A stretch of 9,393 nucleotides of DNA from Spirochaetales bacterium (GTDB lineage: Bacteria; Spirochaetota; Spirochaetia; B11-G9): the NCBI GenBank assembly GCA_027077185.1, contig JALTGJ010000274.1, positions 1-9,393 on the forward strand, in the 5' to 3' direction. Below, piece after piece: positions 1-6,276 of the stretch. Under the pieces are notes generated by a model. It had not been told where the DNA came from. It worked only from the letters and a program-made list of their open reading frames with translations, and did no database searches. The position numbers and the translations under genes were made by a program. Within the stretch, counting starts at the first letter, position 1, and each line of letters starts with the position of its first letter.

Positions 1-1086
1 AACAGTGGTTTCATGAACCTCTACCTCTGATGCAACATCTTTCAATGTTAGAGGCACCAGGTATTTTGGACCTTTCATAAAAAAGTTTCTCTGGAATTCA
101 ACAATTACGGTAGCAATTTTTACCAGAGTTTTGTTTCGTAAATGGATGCTGTTTATAAACCATTTGGCATCTCTGATACTGTTTTTTACATACTGCTGGG
201 TGGATTTTTCACCTTTTTTATACTGAGTTTCTTCAAAGAATGGTGAAATACCCAGAACGGGTATTTCCTCATCATTTAAAACAAGTACAAATTCCCCGTT
301 TTTAACAGTAACCATAATATCCGGGATAACATAAACCGGTGGACTTGTTGAAAATAATCTGCCGGGATACGGATTCAGTGATTGTATAAATTCAATAATT
401 GAGTCTATTTCCTCTAATGGCAAGTCCAGTATTTTAGAAAGTTCCTTGTATGATTTCTTTTTTATAAGAGGTAGATAGTCTTTAATAATTTCAATACTAC
501 CTTCCGGTGCCTCTACTAAGAGCTGAGCCTGAAGTACCAGCGATTCCTTATAATCTTTTACACATATTCCAGGAGGATCAAATGAGCGTACTATATCAAG
601 CATTACAGGTAATATATTTTCCTGATCTGTGTTTAGTAAGGTATTTGGATCTTCCTGGAAAAAACCATTACTGTCCAGATTATGGATCAGCAGCTCACCA
701 ACTTCAAATTGTTCCTTACTTAGAGAGTGAAGAAGCAGTTGTGACATTAGGTGTTCCTGTAAAGATTCGGGCCTTGAAAGAGCTCCTTCTATAAATTTTT
801 GTTTTCTGTCGGTTGCTTCTTTTCCTTCCCGACTTGTATATCCTGAATCAGAACTGTTTTCGAAGTAATTTTCTTTGTCTTCATTTTTCGGAGTTGAATA
901 TTCCTCCAGAGAAACAATGGATTTCTCCTCAATTAGCTCCAGTGCCGGGTTTTTTTCAAGTTCTTCATGAATTCTGTTAGTAAGTTCATGTAAAGGGAGG
1001 GCCATAAGCTGTATTGACTGATAAATTTGAGGTGTCATTTTTAGACGTTGAACCTGAACCATGGCAGGTTTTTGGTACTGCTGCAT
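1..1086 (-). CDS. rpoN: RNA polymerase sigma-54 factor RpoN (partial, 3' end outside window)
   Basis: Alternative sigma factor that recognises -24/-12 promoters and needs an AAA+ activator to open DNA. The reading frame is open for 362 codons to the window edge. Region I is at residues 1-55 (RLKMTPQIYQSIQLM, then EELEKNPALELIEE). An acidic, variable linker follows, then the core-binding region with LLIHNLDSNGF, SFDPPGIC and SLNPYPGR. Next come PDIMV and the DNA-binding part with AKWFINSIHLRNKTL and PLTLKDVASEVEVHETTV, where the sequence stops. The C-terminal RpoN box therefore lies off the window. The ATG at 1086 is chosen because AAGGAAAAG, overlapping the lptB stop codon, sits 4 bases before it. 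The gap to lptB is only 11 bases, so it is probably co-transcribed with the LPS-transport genes, an order also known in proteobacteria. Family assignment is very secure. Confidence 0.96.
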   Translation of the reverse strand, partial: MQQYQKPAMVQVQRLKMTPQIYQSIQLMALPLHELTNRIHEELEKNPALELIEEKSIVSLEEYSTPKNEDKENYFENSSDSGYTSREGKEATDRKQKFIEGALSRPESLQEHLMSQLLLHSLSKEQFEVGELLIHNLDSNGFFQEDPNTLLNTDQENILPVMLDIVRSFDPPGICVKDYKESLVLQAQLLVEAPEGSIEIIKDYLPLIKKKSYKELSKILDLPLEEIDSIIEFIQSLNPYPGRLFSTSPPVYVIPDIMVTVKNGEFVLVLNDEEIPVLGISPFFEETQYKKGEKSTQQYVKNSIRDAKWFINSIHLRNKTLVKIATVIVEFQRNFFMKGPKYLVPLTLKDVASEVEVHETTV

Positions 1087-1097
1087 TATTCTTTTCC

Positions 1098-1829
1098 TTA
1101 CATCCTGAAATCTTTGCCAAGATATATTTCTCTTGCCAGTTTGTTTTCCAATAAATCTTTTTGCGACCCTTCTGCAAGAATTTCCCCACGATTTATAATG
1201 TAAGAACGGTTAGTTATTTCAAGTGTATCCCTAACATTATGATCAGTAATTAGAATCCCAATTCCTTTAGTTGAAAGTCTTGTTATTATATCTTTAATTT
1301 CATTAACAGCAATAGGATCAATTCCTGCAAATGGTTCATCCAATAGCAGAAAATTAGGTTCTATGGCCAGAGAGCGGGCAATTTCCGTTCTTCTTCGTTC
1401 TCCTCCGGATAGTGTAAAAGCTTTTTGCTTTCTAATGTATGCTATTCCAAATTCTTCCAGCAAACTATCCAGAGTTTCCCTTTTTGCTGTTTTGGAGAGA
1501 TCTTTACGTGTTTCAAGTATGGCTCCAATATTATCCTCTACAGTCAGCTTTTTAAAAATTGATGCTTCCTGAGGCAAATAGGAAATACCTTCCCTGGCTC
1601 TTATGAACATTGGCTGATGTGTAATTTCAAGACTGTTTAAGAAAATTTGACCACCTGTTACCTTGATAAACCCAACTATCATATAAAAAATAGTAGTTTT
1701 TCCCGCACCATTTGGCCCAAGAAGTCCTACAATTTCCCCTGCATTCATTTTGAAAGAGATGTCTTTTACTGCATATTTTTTTTTAAATTGCTTTGATAGT
1801 GAAATTACACTGAGTATATTGTTACTCAA
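1098..1829 (-). CDS. lptB: LPS export ABC transporter ATP-binding protein LptB
   Basis: Cytoplasmic ATPase that powers LPS extraction from the inner membrane together with LptF and LptG (neither is in this window). At 243 residues it has the normal LptB length. Visible motifs: Walker A GPNGAGKTT (38-46), Q-loop SYLPQEAS (Q87), signature LSGGERRR (140-147), Walker B LLLDEPFAGID (161-171, catalytic Glu165) and switch His197 in TDHN. The YLPQEASIF and DEPFAGIDP stretches are typical of LptB rather than other ABC ATPases. The start is TTG at 1829: GAGGAG at 1837-1842 is spaced 7 bases from it, and the next in-frame Met is residue 28, inside the nucleotide-binding domain. The gene begins within the last codons of lptA (8-base overlap), indicating translational coupling. 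Confidence 0.95.
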   Translation of the reverse strand: MSNNILSVISLSKQFKKKYAVKDISFKMNAGEIVGLLGPNGAGKTTIFYMIVGFIKVTGGQIFLNSLEITHQPMFIRAREGISYLPQEASIFKKLTVEDNIGAILETRKDLSKTAKRETLDSLLEEFGIAYIRKQKAFTLSGGERRRTEIARSLAIEPNFLLLDEPFAGIDPIAVNEIKDIITRLSTKGIGILITDHNVRDTLEITNRSYIINRGEILAEGSQKDLLENKLAREIYLGKDFRM

Positions 1830-2502
1830 CTATTTTCTCCTCAGGATTTATTGGATTGGATTCCTTTGGCGGCTTTTTAGTATCTGACTTTATTGTACCT
1901 GATACCTCTCCTGTCATGTTAATATTATCTGTGTCCAGATCAATTATTATTCTGCTTGCACTGTATTCATCATCTTTCCATATCACAATGGGCATTCCTG
2001 CAAGTTCCAGGGTATTTTTATCCCTGTTATATTTTGCAAATTCTGATCTGCAGGTCATTGAACCATTTTCACCTGCCTTAAATATTCTAACTCCTATTTG
2101 TATAATGGTGATATTATCTTTTCCTCTGTTTTCGAAATAACTTCCTTTAACAACAATTTCATTTTTTTGGTCTATCATTTCCCCATAGCTGTTTATTGTC
2201 ATTATTTCAGCTTTTCTATCGTAAAAGAGCTTTTCTGTATTTATCTGTATTCCCTTATTTTTATCAAGTACAAGCACATTGCCTCTGCATCTGGCATATT
2301 GAAAGTCATTTCCGAATAGTTCAATATAATCAGCGGTAATTGTAGTATTGTCTGAAACTATCTTTGCATTCCCTGACAGGATTGTCTGTTCACTTCCTTT
2401 AGCCAGAGATATAGATGTTTTATCACTTGAAAAATTAAAATTTTCAGAGAAAAGAGAATTAGCAAAAAGAGTTAGTAAAATTAAAATATTAATTATCTTC
2501 AT
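1822..2502 (-). CDS. lptA: LPS transport periplasmic protein LptA (OstA-like)
   Basis: Periplasmic bridge protein of the LPS transport machine; LptA-type beta-jellyroll units stack to carry LPS between membranes. The 226-residue product starts with a Sec signal peptide (MKIINILILLTLFANSLFS, likely cut near residue 19). The OstA-type repeats of beta-strands follow: ILSGNAKIVSDNTTITADYI, RCRGNVLVLDKNKGIQINTE, LFYDRKAEIMTI. The tail is proline/lysine-rich. The frame can be extended to a TTG at 2532, but that would put ten residues before the signal peptide, so ATG 2502 is preferred. It overlaps the end of lptC by 14 bases and has no good ribosome-binding site, so reinitiation after lptC is likely. 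The family is divergent in sequence; the assignment rests on the repeat pattern plus position between lptC and lptB. Confidence 0.85.
   Translation of the reverse strand: MKIINILILLTLFANSLFSENFNFSSDKTSISLAKGSEQTILSGNAKIVSDNTTITADYIELFGNDFQYARCRGNVLVLDKNKGIQINTEKLFYDRKAEIMTINSYGEMIDQKNEIVVKGSYFENRGKDNITIIQIGVRIFKAGENGSMTCRSEFAKYNRDKNTLELAGMPIVIWKDDEYSASRIIIDLDTDNINMTGEVSGTIKSDTKKPPKESNPINPEEKIVE
1837..1842 (-). promoter_or_regulatory. Shine-Dalgarno sequence deciding the TTG start of lptB
   Basis: GAGGAG on the minus strand lies 7 bases upstream of TTG at 1829, inside the 3' end of lptA. No ATG or GTG lies nearby in frame, so this site supports an uncommon TTG initiation codon for lptB. Confidence 0.7.
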
Positions 2503-3043
2503 TGTGGTATACGCCCCGAACAGCCTTTTCAAAGCTGAACGTTTTAGTTTTTAAATCCCCTTTAAATCCCTGTCCCGATATTTCTGTTCCGGAGTCCTTA
2601 ATAACTGTAACCTTGCCATTTATAGAACCTGATAGCATTTTTTCCGAATCCTTCCAATACATATAGTCGGATGTAATTTCAGCTTTATTTTCAGCAGAAT
2701 AGATTGTAATAGATCCTGATAATTCAGCATCATTTGATTCTGTATGAATAATTCCCTTTTCAGCAGTTCCTTCAGTAATAACTTCATTTTTAGTGTTTAA
2801 TTCCTGAAAGACAACTTTTTTAAGCTGGTTTTCATTTTTTTGACTGTAATTTTCTGATACCTCAGCATAAATACGAAAAACCGTATTGCCATTGTCTACA
2901 CTTGTATACAAAAAATCTTTAATAATACTATCCGGAATATTGTTACCAATAGTATTGTCATTTTTGATGTCACCATAATCCATGCTACAGGAAAAAATTA
3001 CCACTATTAATACTGATATTAAAAAAATTTTAAAGGCCTGCAT
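2489..3043 (-). CDS. lptC: LptC-like LPS transport protein, predicted lipoprotein
   Basis: Probable LptC, the protein that passes LPS from the inner-membrane LptBFG complex to LptA. It has 184 residues, close to the family size. The N-terminus (MQAFKIFLISVLIVVIFSC) is a short basic and hydrophobic segment ending in a lipobox-like I-F-S-Cys19, so it reads as a lipoprotein signal, whereas classical E. coli LptC keeps an uncleaved transmembrane helix. The rest is beta-rich with a typical LptC pattern: KKVVFQELNTKNEVITEGTA, then AELSGSITIYSAENKAEITS, then YMYWKDSEKMLSGSINGKVT, and ISGQGFKGDLKTKTF near the end. Its ATG lies inside the end of pyrG (14-base overlap), and lptA starts inside its own last codons. 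The exact function is inferred mostly from the beta repeats and the lptC-lptA-lptB order. Confidence 0.8.
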   Translation of the reverse strand: MQAFKIFLISVLIVVIFSCSMDYGDIKNDNTIGNNIPDSIIKDFLYTSVDNGNTVFRIYAEVSENYSQKNENQLKKVVFQELNTKNEVITEGTAEKGIIHTESNDAELSGSITIYSAENKAEITSDYMYWKDSEKMLSGSINGKVTVIKDSGTEISGQGFKGDLKTKTFSFEKAVRGVYHNEDN

Positions 3044-4634
3044 AATCCATGCTTGCTTTTATGAAATTTATAAACAGTGGATGAGGCTGTACAGGAGTAG
3101 ATATAAATTCAGGATGAAATTGAACTCCTATGCTCCATGGGTGCTTGCTCCATTCAACAGATTCAACTAAATTATCATCCGGTGTAAAAGCACCAAAAAC
3201 AAGACCGGATTTTTCCAATTCAGCGGTATAGTCTGCAGAAACTTCATATCTGTGCCTGTGTCTTTCCCAAATTTCAGTTTTGCCATAGATATTATGTATT
3301 TTTGTGCCTTTTTCCAGGATGGATTTACTTTTTCCTAAACGCATTGTTCCACCCATGGTGTGAATGCCCTTTTGTTCTTCCAGTAGACTTATTACCGGAT
3401 ACTTGGTTTCCGGTGTAAATTCTGTACTGTCAGCAGATTGAAGTCCAAGAACATTTCTTGCATATTCTATTACCATTACCTGCATACCGAGGCAAATCCC
3501 AAAACATGGAATCTTTTTGGTTCTGGCAAATTCTACAGCTTTAACCATTCCTTTTATTCCTCGCTGACCGAACCCTCCGGGAATAAGGATGCCGTCAATT
3601 GTGTGAAAAACTTCTTCGGGCTTGTCTTTTTCCAGATCTTCAGCGTCAATTTTTACCAGGTTAATTTTTACCCTGTTGGCTATGCCTCCATGATAAATGG
3701 ATTCATTAATTGATTTATAAGAATCGTTTAGATTTATATATTTACCAACAAGTCCAATATTTACTGTTTTATCAGCTGTTTTTAAAATTTCAACTATTGA
3801 AGCCCATTTGCTTAGATCAGCCTTTTGTTTTTTGAGATTTAGTTTATTGAGTACAATATTGTCCAGATTTTGTTTATGAAAAATTAAGGGAATTTCATAT
3901 ACAGATGTTTTTACATTATATGCTGATATAATAGATTTTTCTTCAACATTGGTAAAAAGTGAAATTTTATTTACAATATCCTTCTCAAGGAATTCCGGTG
4001 ACCGGCAAACAAGTATATCCGGTTGTATTCCTATTTCCCTTAATTTATTAACAGAATGTTGAGTAGGTTTTGTTTTTAACTCTCCTCCTGCAACTTCGGG
4101 TATTAGAGTTAAATGTATAAACAGGGTATTTTCTTTACCCAGGTCATGAATAAATTGTCTTGCAGCTTCAAGGAAAGGAATGGACTCAATATCCCCTACA
4201 GTACCTCCTATTTCAATGATTGCTATATCAACATCATCTCCATCCCCGGCTAAAATAATTCTTCTTTTTATTTCATCTGTAATATGTGGAATAACCTGAA
4301 CTGTCCTTCCAAGATACCTTCCTTCTCTTTCCTTCTTTATCACTTCCTGGTAAATTTGACCGGTTGTTATTGAATTTAATCTGCTTAATGGAGAGTTGGT
4401 AAATCGTGCATAATTCCCAAGGTCAAGGTCTGTTTCGGTTCCGTCATCAGTTACATAGACCTCTCCATGCTGATATGGACTCATTGTCCCCGCATCTACA
4501 TTGAGGTAAGGGTCTATTTTTATCATTCGGATTCCTAAACCCCTGTTTTCGAGAAGGTTTCCTATTGAAGTGGCCGTTACTCCTTTACCAAGGCTTGAAC
4601 AAACACCACCGGTTACAAAAATATACTTTTTCAT
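3030..4634 (-). CDS. pyrG: CTP synthase (glutamine hydrolysing)
   Basis: Converts UTP to CTP using ATP and glutamine, the last step of pyrimidine nucleotide synthesis. The 534-residue protein is full length. The N-terminal synthetase domain opens with KYIFVTGGVCSSLGKG (P-loop region, 3-18) and contains DPYLNVDAGTMSPYQHGEVY and IEIGGTVGDIES. The C-terminal class I glutamine amidotransferase domain has the oxyanion stretch IPGGFGQRG, the nucleophile Cys381 in FGICLGMQ, and His507/Glu509 in VQFHPEF. All catalytic residues expected for the family are present. The start is fixed by the conserved N-terminus. No Shine-Dalgarno sequence precedes it; instead a consensus -10 box ends 9 bases upstream. 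It is the first gene of an overlapping run into lptC-lptA-lptB-rpoN, which makes sense if CTP supply for envelope sugar activation is coordinated with LPS export (inference). Confidence 0.98.
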   Translation of the reverse strand: MKKYIFVTGGVCSSLGKGVTATSIGNLLENRGLGIRMIKIDPYLNVDAGTMSPYQHGEVYVTDDGTETDLDLGNYARFTNSPLSRLNSITTGQIYQEVIKKEREGRYLGRTVQVIPHITDEIKRRIILAGDGDDVDIAIIEIGGTVGDIESIPFLEAARQFIHDLGKENTLFIHLTLIPEVAGGELKTKPTQHSVNKLREIGIQPDILVCRSPEFLEKDIVNKISLFTNVEEKSIISAYNVKTSVYEIPLIFHKQNLDNIVLNKLNLKKQKADLSKWASIVEILKTADKTVNIGLVGKYINLNDSYKSINESIYHGGIANRVKINLVKIDAEDLEKDKPEEVFHTIDGILIPGGFGQRGIKGMVKAVEFARTKKIPCFGICLGMQVMVIEYARNVLGLQSADSTEFTPETKYPVISLLEEQKGIHTMGGTMRLGKSKSILEKGTKIHNIYGKTEIWERHRHRYEVSADYTAELEKSGLVFGAFTPDDNLVESVEWSKHPWSIGVQFHPEFISTPVQPHPLFINFIKASMDYAGL

Positions 4635-4642
4635 GAGTTTGT

Positions 4643-4672
4643 ATTATAAAGCAGGATAAAAAAAAATGCCAG
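4643..4672 (-). promoter_or_regulatory. Candidate sigma-70 promoter of pyrG, leaderless layout
   Basis: On the minus strand CTGGCA (4672-4667, 4 of 6 matches to TTGACA) is followed after 18 bases by a perfect TATAAT (4648-4643). Only 8 bases separate the -10 box from the pyrG ATG, so transcription would start about 0-4 bases before or at the AUG. The spacer contains a run of nine T. Confidence 0.6.
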
Positions 4673-4683
4673 TAGGGTATTGG
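4658..4683 (-). terminator. Weak candidate terminator after the DUF151 gene
   Basis: On the minus strand a short hairpin (CCA-A-TA, loop CCC, TA-C-TGG; five pairs and one mismatch) is followed by CA and nine T. The stem is weak and the T run also forms part of the pyrG promoter spacer, so this is only a tentative terminator. If real, it would separate the DUF151 transcript from the pyrG operon. Confidence 0.3.
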
Positions 4684-4699
4684 TGCTGTTATAATATTC

Positions 4700-5185
4700 T
4701 TACATTATATGAGAATCAAAATTTTCATGATTTAGATAAAGCATATCTGACAGATAGTAATTGTTTTCCAGTAAACGGGAGTCAGGATCTGCTGTATCAG
4801 CTACTTTTTGTGAAACGTATATTGGAGAATTCAGTCTCAGGGCAAGGGCTATACCATCACTTGGTCTTATTTCAAGAGAATAGTTTTTTAGACCTTTATT
4901 GTAAATTATCTTTGCAATGTAATTATCATCAATAAAATCATAAATATAAATATATTTTAATTTATATTTATGCTTAATAAAAAATTCCGACAGAAGGTCA
5001 TGTGTCAGTGGCCTTGGTGGTTTTACATCTTCCAGTTCTATAATAATAGCACTTGCTTCAAAGGGGCCAATTAATAATGGTATAATAATGTTTGATTCAG
5101 GATGTTGGAGAATTACAATTGGCAACTGGTCTTTATTATCCAGAGTAATTCCCTTAATTGTAAACTGCAGCATATTTTTTTTCAT
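4700..5185 (-). CDS. DUF151 / bifunctional nuclease (BFN) domain protein
   Basis: Member of the bifunctional nuclease family, whose plant members have reported DNase and RNase activity; the bacterial role is unclear. The 161-residue protein carries the family landmarks in order: IKGITLDNKDQLPIVILQ near the N-terminus, IPLLIGPFEASAI (35-47), PRPLTHDLL (57-65), then IRPSDGIALALRLNSPIYV (106-124), the most conserved block. No signal peptide or membrane segment is seen, so it should be cytoplasmic. The ATG at 5185 is taken, though Met5 is possible; neither has a Shine-Dalgarno sequence. An extended -10 element ends 11 bases upstream of the first ATG. It lies 65 bases ahead of pyrG on the same strand but probably has its own transcript. 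Family is secure; biochemical role here is unknown. Confidence 0.9.
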   Translation of the reverse strand: MKKNMLQFTIKGITLDNKDQLPIVILQHPESNIIIPLLIGPFEASAIIIELEDVKPPRPLTHDLLSEFFIKHKYKLKYIYIYDFIDDNYIAKIIYNKGLKNYSLEIRPSDGIALALRLNSPIYVSQKVADTADPDSRLLENNYYLSDMLYLNHENFDSHIM

Positions 5186-5195
5186 TCTGATTTAT

Positions 5196-5204
5196 ATTAT
5201 AACA
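5196..5204 (-). promoter_or_regulatory. Extended -10 promoter of the DUF151 gene
   Basis: TGTTATAAT on the minus strand is a perfect extended -10 element (TGnTATAAT). No good -35 hexamer is visible 16-18 bases upstream, as is usual for extended -10 promoters. Ten bases separate it from the ATG, so the predicted leader is only about 2-6 bases long and holds no Shine-Dalgarno sequence. Confidence 0.55.
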
Positions 5205-5229
5205 CAGCGCCTGGCAAAACCACGATTAT

Positions 5230-5244
5230 TTTAGTTAAACTAAA
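5230..5244. promoter_or_regulatory. Operator-like 15-bp palindrome TTTAGTTAAACTAAA
   Basis: Perfect seven-base arms (TTTAGTT and AACTAAA) about a single central A. It lies roughly 48 bases upstream of the predicted DUF151 transcription start and within the divergent control region before cheR. Shape and location fit a dimeric regulator site; no regulator family can be named from it. Confidence 0.45.
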
Positions 5245-5249
5245 GAAAA

Positions 5250-5266
5250 AGCTGTTAAAAACAGCT
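5250..5266. promoter_or_regulatory. Small dyad AGCTGT-TAAAA-ACAGCT
   Basis: Six-base perfect arms with a five-base loop. On the minus strand the hairpin is followed by TTTTTC, so it could act as a weak terminator for antisense transcription leaving the cheR region; on either strand it could instead be an operator. Its arms share GCTGT/ACAGC with the outer inverted repeat at 5204-5277. Confidence 0.35.
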
Positions 5267-5268
5267 AT

Positions 5269-5297
5269 TTGCGCTGTCTCACATTTTTGGTTATAAT
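5269..5297 (+). promoter_or_regulatory. Possible distal promoter of cheR
   Basis: TTGCGC (3 of 6 matches to the -35 consensus), 17 bases, then a perfect TATAAT at 5292-5297. It would give a leader of about 140 bases for cheR. It is weaker than the proximal promoter at 5394 because of the poor -35 box. Confidence 0.35.
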
Positions 5298-5393
5298 AGC
5301 AGTTATTCTCTAATATAGGGATACTACACTGCGCAATATAGCCCTCAAATCCTAAAAGTGGGGACATCTCACAATCCTTAAAAAAAATCTCTA

Positions 5394-5422
5394 TTGACAG
5401 GTGGTCTCCAAAGAAATACAAT
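5394..5422 (+). promoter_or_regulatory. Near-consensus sigma-70 promoter of cheR
   Basis: TTGACA (perfect, 5394-5399), a 17-base spacer, and TACAAT (5 of 6, 5417-5422). Transcription would start near 5429, about 15 bases before the ATG. The ribosome-binding site AGGATGGAG is at 5431-5439. This points to housekeeping sigma control of cheR-cheB rather than a flagellar sigma factor. Confidence 0.8.
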
Positions 5423-5443
5423 TTAAACACAGGATGGAGTCTT

Positions 5444-6268
5444 ATGCCAATAGATAACTTTTTAACTGAAGTACAGTTTAGTAAATTTCGTGACTATATT
5501 TATAATGCAAGCGGGATACATTTCTCTTCTTCTAACAGGACTATCCTGGAAAGCAGACTTAAAGAGCGCCTGCGTAAGTCCGGAATCCCAGGCATTGATG
5601 AGTATTATAAGGAAATAACTACGAATGAAGGAGAGATGAAAACTCTGCTTGATACAGTTACGACAAATCTTACAAGATTTTTTAGGAATACAGCACACTT
5701 TAATGCCTTTGAACATTATGTAATTCCAGAATTAGTTAAGTATAAAAAATCCAGGGGAGAGAATACAATAAAAATATGGAGTGCCGGTTGTTCAACAGGA
5801 GAAGAACCCTACTCTCTTTCCATGGTGTTGAAAGATATTCTTCCTCCTGATTTTAAATATGATATTACAGCATCTGATTTGAGTTTAAAGTGTCTTATGA
5901 CTGCAAAAGAGGGGTTTTATTCCGAACTAAAGGTAAATGGGGTTTCAGACAAATATCTGCAAAAATATTTTGATAAGAAACCAAACGGTTATCTTGTAAA
6001 AGAGGAAATAAAAAAAACAGTTAAGTTTGACTATCATAATCTAAAAGCAGATAGCGGTCAGAGGAATCTGGATATAATTTTTTGTAGAAATGTTATTATC
6101 TATTTTGATGAAGCAGCTCAAACTAATGTAATAAATAAGTTTTATCAATCGATGAATAATCATGCCTATTTATTTATTGGACATTCTGAATCCCTGTTTG
6201 GGATGGATACAAAATTTGAGTTTCTCAAGACTGATTTTGCTACTATGTATAGGAAATTTGTTAAATAG
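5444..6268 (+). CDS. cheR: Chemotaxis protein methyltransferase CheR
   Basis: Transfers methyl groups from S-adenosylmethionine to glutamates of chemoreceptors, the forward half of sensory adaptation. At 274 residues it is the standard length. The N-terminal helical CheR domain (about 1-70) includes SGIHFSSSNRTILESRLKER. The catalytic domain contains TTNLTRFFRN (73-82), the SAM-binding loop IWSAGCSTGEEPYS (111-124), the acidic SAM contact in ITASDLS (141-147), and IIFCRNVIIYFD (211-222), followed by FIGHSESLFG. No tetratricopeptide or receptor-tethering extension is present. The ATG at 5444 is preceded by GGAG at a distance of 4 bases. cheB starts 8 bases after the stop codon, so the pair is co-transcribed. 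Start, length and motifs are all typical. Confidence 0.97.
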   Translation: MPIDNFLTEVQFSKFRDYIYNASGIHFSSSNRTILESRLKERLRKSGIPGIDEYYKEITTNEGEMKTLLDTVTTNLTRFFRNTAHFNAFEHYVIPELVKYKKSRGENTIKIWSAGCSTGEEPYSLSMVLKDILPPDFKYDITASDLSLKCLMTAKEGFYSELKVNGVSDKYLQKYFDKKPNGYLVKEEIKKTVKFDYHNLKADSGQRNLDIIFCRNVIIYFDEAAQTNVINKFYQSMNNHAYLFIGHSESLFGMDTKFEFLKTDFATMYRKFVK

Positions 6269-6276
6269 GATAAAAT

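Larger units (their letters stand above)
5204..5277. repeat. Inverted 7-mers ACAGCGC / GCGCTGT flanking two dyads
   Basis: ACAGCGC at 5204-5210 and its reverse complement GCGCTGT at 5271-5277 enclose 60 bases. The left arm abuts the extended -10 of the DUF151 gene. The right arm overlaps the -35 of a second possible cheR promoter. Read outward, each arm is GCGCTGT followed by TTATAAT, at different distances. The pair could be a regulator site, but a chance match of 7 bases cannot be excluded. Confidence 0.4.

Noticed and set aside
507..794. Plus-strand open frame of 95 codons
   Set aside because: Lies antisense within rpoN, whose protein motifs are unambiguous; no ribosome-binding site or family.
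2503..2532. Longer lptA starting at TTG 2532
   Set aside because: It adds ten residues before a clear signal peptide and lies wholly within lptC. ATG 2502 fits better.
5197..5430. Minus-strand open frame of 77 codons in the cheR upstream region
   Set aside because: It covers the cheR promoter and dyads, and no recognisable protein features appear.
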